Source: Episyrphus balteatus
Taxonomy: Eukaryota; Arthropoda; Insecta; Diptera; Syrphidae
Length of the DNA: 64,000 bases
Assembly (NCBI RefSeq): GCF_945859705.1
Contig: NC_079137.1
Coordinates: forward strand, 77,707,150 to 77,771,149
Direction of reading: 5' to 3'
Positions within the stretch are counted from its first letter, which is position 1; each line of letters starts with the position of its first letter. The notes beneath the pieces were generated by a model. The model made no database searches. It worked only from the letters and a program-made list of their open reading frames with translations, and was not told the DNA's origin. This document shows positions 58,801 through 64,000 of the stretch, one piece after another. The position numbers were made by a program, and so were the translations under genes.

Positions 58801-60903
58801 TACCTCTTCATATTGGTATATAGTATAGAATAGAGAAGAGGAGAGACTTTAAAACATTGTTGAAATTTTCGATTGCGGAACGAACGAAATCCTTGAATGA
58901 CGTTTATCGCATCTAAAGGATAAAGAACCAAAGAAATGTGGTTATCTCAAGAGAGAATTGAGATATCATAGGAAAATCCCCAAAGTCATGACAAAGTATT
59001 TTTTTTGCATTGGTATCGGTTTTTTTTTTTTTGCAAACCACGATGCAGAAAGGAAAGATAATGAGAATTTTTGGTGAGTGAAATTGACTTCCATGAGTGC
59101 AACATATAGCTTTGTATACTTTTGTATGTTATCAGCACTTTAAAACTCAAACTTGCATATGAAGTTAAATTTTTTTGGTAGGTATTAGGGGTTTGGTCAG
59201 CAATTGTTCTAAAGCTATAAAAAAGAAACCTACTTTATAATGGACACATGGAATTAGATATACCCAGATCCACTTCTGAATTTGTTGCAAGTTGACCCAT
59301 TGGATTTTACTTTTCAATTACTTTTAACCTGTTTGATGATCTTTTACAAAATAACCATTATTAAAGCTTAGTTTTGGTAATGATGTTAATAATGCGAAAC
59401 AATGGCTTCTAAGGAATCAGGTACTATTTTGGTTTTTGTAGAACTCTAATCAATTCGTAGACAAATGACACTCAAGAATTTGAGTTTTCGAGAACTGTTA
59501 TTTAATTGGGAGTTATTTGAAATTGACTTGCATATAGAACCTCTTATAATATTTTTTTTTATTTTTGCTGTTAATCTTTTGTAAAACATTGATCCAAAGT
59601 TCTGAAGAATTGTTTGGTGGAGTTTTAAAAGACTATTAAGGACGTTTTTTGATACTTTTGAACTTAAAAACAACTCTTTGAGAAATATCGAAAAAAAACT
59701 TTCCTTTAATTTTAAGTAAATTTAAAATCGATAAGTAATAGGTAGGTACTTAAAATGATTTGCCTCTTTAATACTAATAGTTCAAAAGGAAATGACATCC
59801 AAAGAAAGTCAAGAATTACCAACATTTAAGTAAATAAAAAAATCGTTATAAGCTGATAAAGGTGCTCTTTATATTTTTATGAAGAAGGTTTTTGAATCGC
59901 AATTTCAACATTACAATTCAATTTCATGAACTCTTCTGCATATTCAAAAAGGAGTCTTCTTAACCAACGAAGACTGAGAAAGAAGTTTTATGCCGTGTTC
60001 AGTTTTTGTATTTAGTGTAAAACAGATTTCAATTTTGTTTTCATATATTTTGTGAGTGCGTTTTATGGGAACAATCGAATTCAACCAAAAACTTGTATTT
60101 CACTTTTCCCGTATATAATATATTTCTTGACTACCAAAACATATAAAGCGCAATAAAAATTGTCAGAAATCCGTTTTTACAATTTTGAATGTATTTGTTG
60201 ATCAGTATTTTTTGGTAGTCACATTCGGTCTTGCTGCACTTTGTGAAAGTGAAATAACACCGGATCCTAATTCAGAAATAAGGCCAAATTTCAGAAAAGT
60301 TAAAATAAAAAGACACAGGGACATTACGGCCAGGGAAATAACATTATTTTTTTTTTTATTTGAAAGAGATATTAGACCCAAATTAGCTAAGGAACATCAG
60401 TTCCAAATTCCATCACTAACTTAGATGAGTTTCTTCTCATGCAACTTTAGTTTTTGTGAATTTGAAAACAGACACTTTTCAAATTCTGGTTTAAGAGAGT
60501 TTGATAAAATAAAACAAAAATATCGATTTTTTGGATTTTAAAAACGTACCTATAAACGCGTTTTTTGATTCATTAAGCGAAATATGTAGATCAATTTTCG
60601 ATTTTGGTCTTATGTCTCACACGGGACATAAATTCCAAAAATAACATTTTAATGTAATATCCCTATTTCCCTATGCCATGATCATTCAATAAAAGAAATA
60701 AAAATGGATAGGTAGGTTTTTGTCAATAATGTATAGCATAATTTTCTTCTTTCTTAAAGGAATATTGTAGCATATCTTAACAAATTCTTATCAAATTCAA
60801 ATATGTGAAAAGTTTTATTTTATACATGGATTTCGGGGATTAAAAAATCAATATTTTTTCCATATTATGTATACCTATGTATGAACGCAGAAATAATAAA
60901 GCA

Positions 60904-60975
60904 AGGGATAACTAGCTATACTTCTGGTGTATTTAACTTGTTCTGATTAAATATACTAGAAGTAAAGTTATCCCT
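60904..60975. ncRNA. Isolated 72-nt hairpin
   Basis: AGGGATAACT at 60904 pairs with AGTTATCCCT ending at 60975, and ATACTTCTGGTGTATTTA pairs with TAAATATACTAGAAGTA; there is one 4-base bulge and a 12-base loop. The size and shape resemble a miRNA precursor, but a short MITE remnant is equally possible. No evidence of transcription can be read from the sequence. Confidence 0.3.
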
Positions 60976-62693
60976 GGCGTTATGTTTTCTCTGTGTACGA
61001 AGAATAGATTCACCTTAAAACACTATAATTACATGGACCGATGATCTAATATTTTTTTTTTTAATTAAGAAGAAATTTGTAATTTCTTTGAGATTTTTTT
61101 TATTGAATTTTTGAAATTTTTTACTTGGTAATCCAAGTAAACTAAAAAAAAACCCAAAGGGCTTATATCTTTAATATTTAAGTCTTAAAAAATATCTGAA
61201 GACAGAAATCAGGACTATTTACTATTAAAACTGTGTGCTCAAATTTTTGTTATCGGTCGAAAAACTTTTTTATATTTACGTGCTTCATTTAAATACATTT
61301 CTGAATCGAACATTATCTTACGCAGTCAACAATGTAGGTGTTTAAATTTAAAAAATAGATACCTAACCCGTGACTTAAAACAATGCCCAATTATTTTATA
61401 CGCACAAAATAATTAAGATGCAAAATACACTTAGCAAATAAGTTAGAAACGAGAACAAATTAAATTATAATTTGAATGACCGCTTCTATTATTTTTATTT
61501 TAGAGTTTGTTTTGGTGTTGATTTTTAAAAAATTCAATTTGATTCAAAATTGATTAAAATTTTCGTTTCATTTCATTAGCAAAAAAAAATTAACCATAAT
61601 ATATTATAAACAAGTTGAGTTAAACAAGTTGAATAGTTGTCAAGCTATCTTAGTTACACTATTACAATAAATGTAGTTAAATTTAGTTAAAAATTGCAAA
61701 GTTTATATTCAAACTAAACTTTTAGGTATAAATAGCTTCTGCCATTTGAAAAAACAAAAAAAAAAAACTTGGATAACCAAAAGCCTCAAAAAACATAAAT
61801 ATTTATTAAGCCCAGTTATTTAGAAAGCTTTATTATGTTTTATATATTCTCACAAATTTTAAGTTCCAAGTTGCATATAAATATTATTTAAATAAACCTA
61901 TTATTATTGATATTGATTAAAATTTTATATGCCCCCAAAAATAAAGTGAATGCTTCAAATCATGTATAATCTATTATTTTTGAAATTGTGACAAAATTCG
62001 AATTTATATTTTACTTCGTATTTATACCTTAGATACATTATTTATATATAATATTTTCATACTTCAATGCATTTGGAAATTATTATTAATTAAAATCCAT
62101 TTTCACACATGGCCTAACCTCAAAAAAGACAAAAAGATGGAGAGTGCGTTTATATCTATTTTCTAAGAAATTTTAAATCGATAAATATATAGTATTTATG
62201 AGATTCTATTCATTGTTTATGTGATAAAATTAAAAAAGTTAAACGTACACTCTTAAATTTTGTAAATAAAAATATTTTATTTTTATTATTTTCTTATAGT
62301 TTTCAACTTTTTATTTTTTGTTTTCTGTTCGTTTCATTTCAGTTTTCATTTATTTACCATTTTTCATTGCATATCCATCACACAAATAAATAAATAATTG
62401 AAACCAAAAAAAAAAAAAAAATAAAAAAAAAACTTTTATTGCAATCGAACAAAATTTTATTTGATGAAACTATCGGTTCTACTATTTTTCCGTTATTTAA
62501 TTTCTTATTTGCCCCCCTTTCGTGTGCTGCTGTTGGGACTTTTAGCCGGTGAGTAGGGTTTTGGTTTTATGCTTTTGTTTTTTTTTTTTTTTTCGATGTT
62601 TTATTTTAATGTCAAACTTTGGGGTTTTTTTTATAAACTTTTACAAATTTTTTTTTAATTTTTATTAAATATTTAATTTGATTATATTCACAG

Positions 62694-62804
62694 GGTGAGA
62701 AAAAACGCGAAACTGGTGGTCCAAATGAAATAGTTGCATGCACCAACTGTGGTGGAGGCAGCAGTCCGTGTACACATTCAGCCAACAATGGATGTGCAAC
62801 AGAG
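62694..62804 (+). CDS. pHCl-1: pHCl-1 exon 12: Cys-rich segment of the M3-M4 loop
   Basis: A 111-nt exon, phase 0 at both ends, between TATTCACAG and GTGAAT. It reads GEKKRETGGPNEIVACTNCG, then GGSSPCTHSANNGCATE. The four cysteines (C-X2-C-X6-C-X7-C) with a nearby His make a compact metal-binding-like pattern in the cytoplasmic loop. I recall a similar GPNEIVAC segment in pHCl. M4 and the stop codon must lie in exons beyond the window. Confidence 0.9.
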
Positions 62805-64000
62805 GTGAATATGGTGAAGAAATATTAATAATTTATTCTTGTTATGTGTATGTTGTTCCATTTTTTTTTTTATTATTACAAAAAAAATTTAAATATAAAA
62901 ATTGTTCTATGAAAGGATTTACGCCACTTTTGGTAAGGGTAAACAGACGCGTTGGAAGAATATTAAACTCGGAAATAAATATTTTACTGGAGGTTTTTCA
63001 GTAGGTATTGCGAAAACACTGGGACTGATTTTCAAAGAAGTTGACCAAAAACCAAAAAACATTTGTTTTGTTATTTACAAATAGAAAATATAGTAGTCTT
63101 TGTAGTTGATGGAATTCGAGAACTAAAAAAAAAACCTATTAACTGAAACCTTTATTTATACAATATATATTTGCTAAGTAACTCTACTTCTACTTAAAGT
63201 TTCAACGTTTGAAGAAAAGAAAATAATTGTACCTTTTTTTACTCGCTACTTAACACAGAAAAAACACAAATAATGTTCAATATTACACAGAACAATGTAG
63301 TTTAAACTTATAGTTCACACTCTGTTTGAAGAGAAGCATGGACGTTCTCCCAAAAAATACAAAAATCGGTATCATTTGAACTTTGACATTTCAAATGGAG
63401 CAATAAAGTTGCGGGGAAACTACTTTTTTTAGTCTGAAATAATTTCAATATAAACTTAGTTAGTTTAAGTCGAGGCAAAAAGTTCAAAAGCGATGACATC
63501 CGCGATAACGCGATTAATTTAGGGACTTGCACATCGGGCTTTGTGGTGAATAAACTCGCTTTAGGCCATGGGGCACTTAATTGGAATTAAAATTAGATTA
63601 GATTTTAAAAGATATTTGGTATATATATGGATATATGGCCTAAGCCGCATAATTTCTAAATTTCAATATTTGTTATTTTTTTGTAATAAACAAGTAAAAT
63701 AACTGTATTTTATAAAAACAAAGAAAAATGAGGCCTAGCGCTAGCTGCTATTTTCATGGCTGGTAATACAGGCTCAAAATTTCCGTTACCGACAGCTTGA
63801 GGTTAAACTTACTTGTTAGACATCTGGTGACACATGTAAGGTGTTTATTTGTATACAAGAAAATAATATTTTGTTGGTGCATTCTTTACCGTTACTTATT
63901 TTCGGTTATCTTGTAAACGTGTTGCACCCGCGATAGCTTCGAATTTAAATTCCTCTTTGTATTTTTGTCATTGTATTTTTTTTTTCTTATTTATTTTTTA
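62805..64000 (+). other. pHCl-1: Intron 12, start
   Basis: Intron sequence from the GTGAAT donor to the end of the window. It is AT-rich. No M4-encoding exon and no repeat with clear ends was found. Confidence 0.75.

Larger units (their letters stand above)
53702..62693 (+). other. pHCl-1: Intron 11
   Basis: A 9.0-kb intron with a GTAAGT donor and a TATTCACAG acceptor. It has a palindromic element with TTA duplication (54528-55472), a small inverted repeat (about 55706-55835), a zone with repeated ACGTTCCACAA words (about 56390-57740), and a hairpin at 60904-60975. The block at 53900-54300 and the one at about 58480-59050 are more complex and unassigned. Confidence 0.75.
12376..64000 (+). 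other. pHCl-1: pHCl-1-type chloride channel gene, coding part, 3' incomplete
   Basis: This span holds one multi-exon gene for a Cys-loop ligand-gated chloride channel subunit, a plasma-membrane pentamer subunit. Joined exons give the family order: N-terminal helix (LDHLLQKSRYDKRLLPP), loop D (WNDPRLQY), loop A (WTPDTYF), a C-X13-C Cys-loop, a second Cys pair (C-X10-C) typical of GluCl/GlyR/pHCl-type receptors, M1, the anion-filter PAR motif, M2 with 9' Leu, M3 (CFIYASLLEFVCVNYVG) and a long intracellular loop. The NVWDGVCM and NVVYRPGENPVTQ segments are what I recognise as pHCl. In Drosophila this channel is reported to be modulated by extracellular pH; ligand here is inferred. Every junction keeps phase and uses GT-AG. 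M4 is not in the window. A closely related arthropod GluCl/HisCl paralogue is the only serious alternative. Confidence 0.85.

Noticed and set aside
62902..63084. 60-codon frame after exon 12 as an additional exon
   Set aside because: No similarity to M4 or the channel loop; splice sites in the right phase were not found.

Overview
The window is one long stretch of an AT-rich, repeat-laden insect genome, most likely a dipteran. It is almost entirely occupied by a single gene on the + strand. That gene encodes a Cys-loop (pentameric ligand-gated) chloride channel subunit that I recognise as the insect pH-sensitive chloride channel, pHCl-1 (Drosophila CG44099 type). I assembled its exons by hand from splice sites, continuous reading phase and family motifs. 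No prokaryotic features, rRNA genes, CRISPR arrays or free-standing tRNA genes were found.

Layout. Bases 1-12375 lie upstream of the first coding exon (probably 5' intron or flank) and consist of inverted repeats, two copies of a transposable element, a 285-bp-period repeat and low-complexity DNA. Coding exons: 12386-13260 (long Ser/Asn/Gln-rich N-terminal region ending in a hydrophobic signal-peptide-like segment), 16937-17025, 19231-19305 (in-frame 75-nt cassette), 23985-24049, 24111-24331, 24676-24758 (Cys-loop), 25374-25511, then two 153-nt versions of the M1 exon at 27837-27989 and 32075-32227, then 43798-44012 (M2-M3), 49360-49410, 53117-53701 and 62694-62804 (intracellular M3-M4 loop). 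M4 and the C-terminus lie beyond 64000. The spliced frame stays open across all junctions, about 887 codons with the cassette and one M1 exon.

Alternative forms visible in the sequence. The M1 exon is duplicated with identical length and phase; the two products differ at three residues, one at the 1' position next to the PAR selectivity-filter arginine. The cassette at 19231 can be skipped in frame, and skipping creates an Asn-Gly-Thr glycosylation site. All exons of the M3-M4 loop seen here are phase 0 and multiples of three.

The introns are unusually rich in structured repeats. The clearest are three copies of one non-autonomous transposon family with perfect 9-bp target duplications; a tRNA-derived SINE with a 12-bp target duplication; a 125-bp insertion carrying an intact-looking hammerhead ribozyme core on the - strand; a hAT-like MITE; two elements with 3-bp TTA/TAA duplications; several foldback structures; and a 1.9-kb pyrimidine-rich minisatellite with an internal 432-bp duplication.
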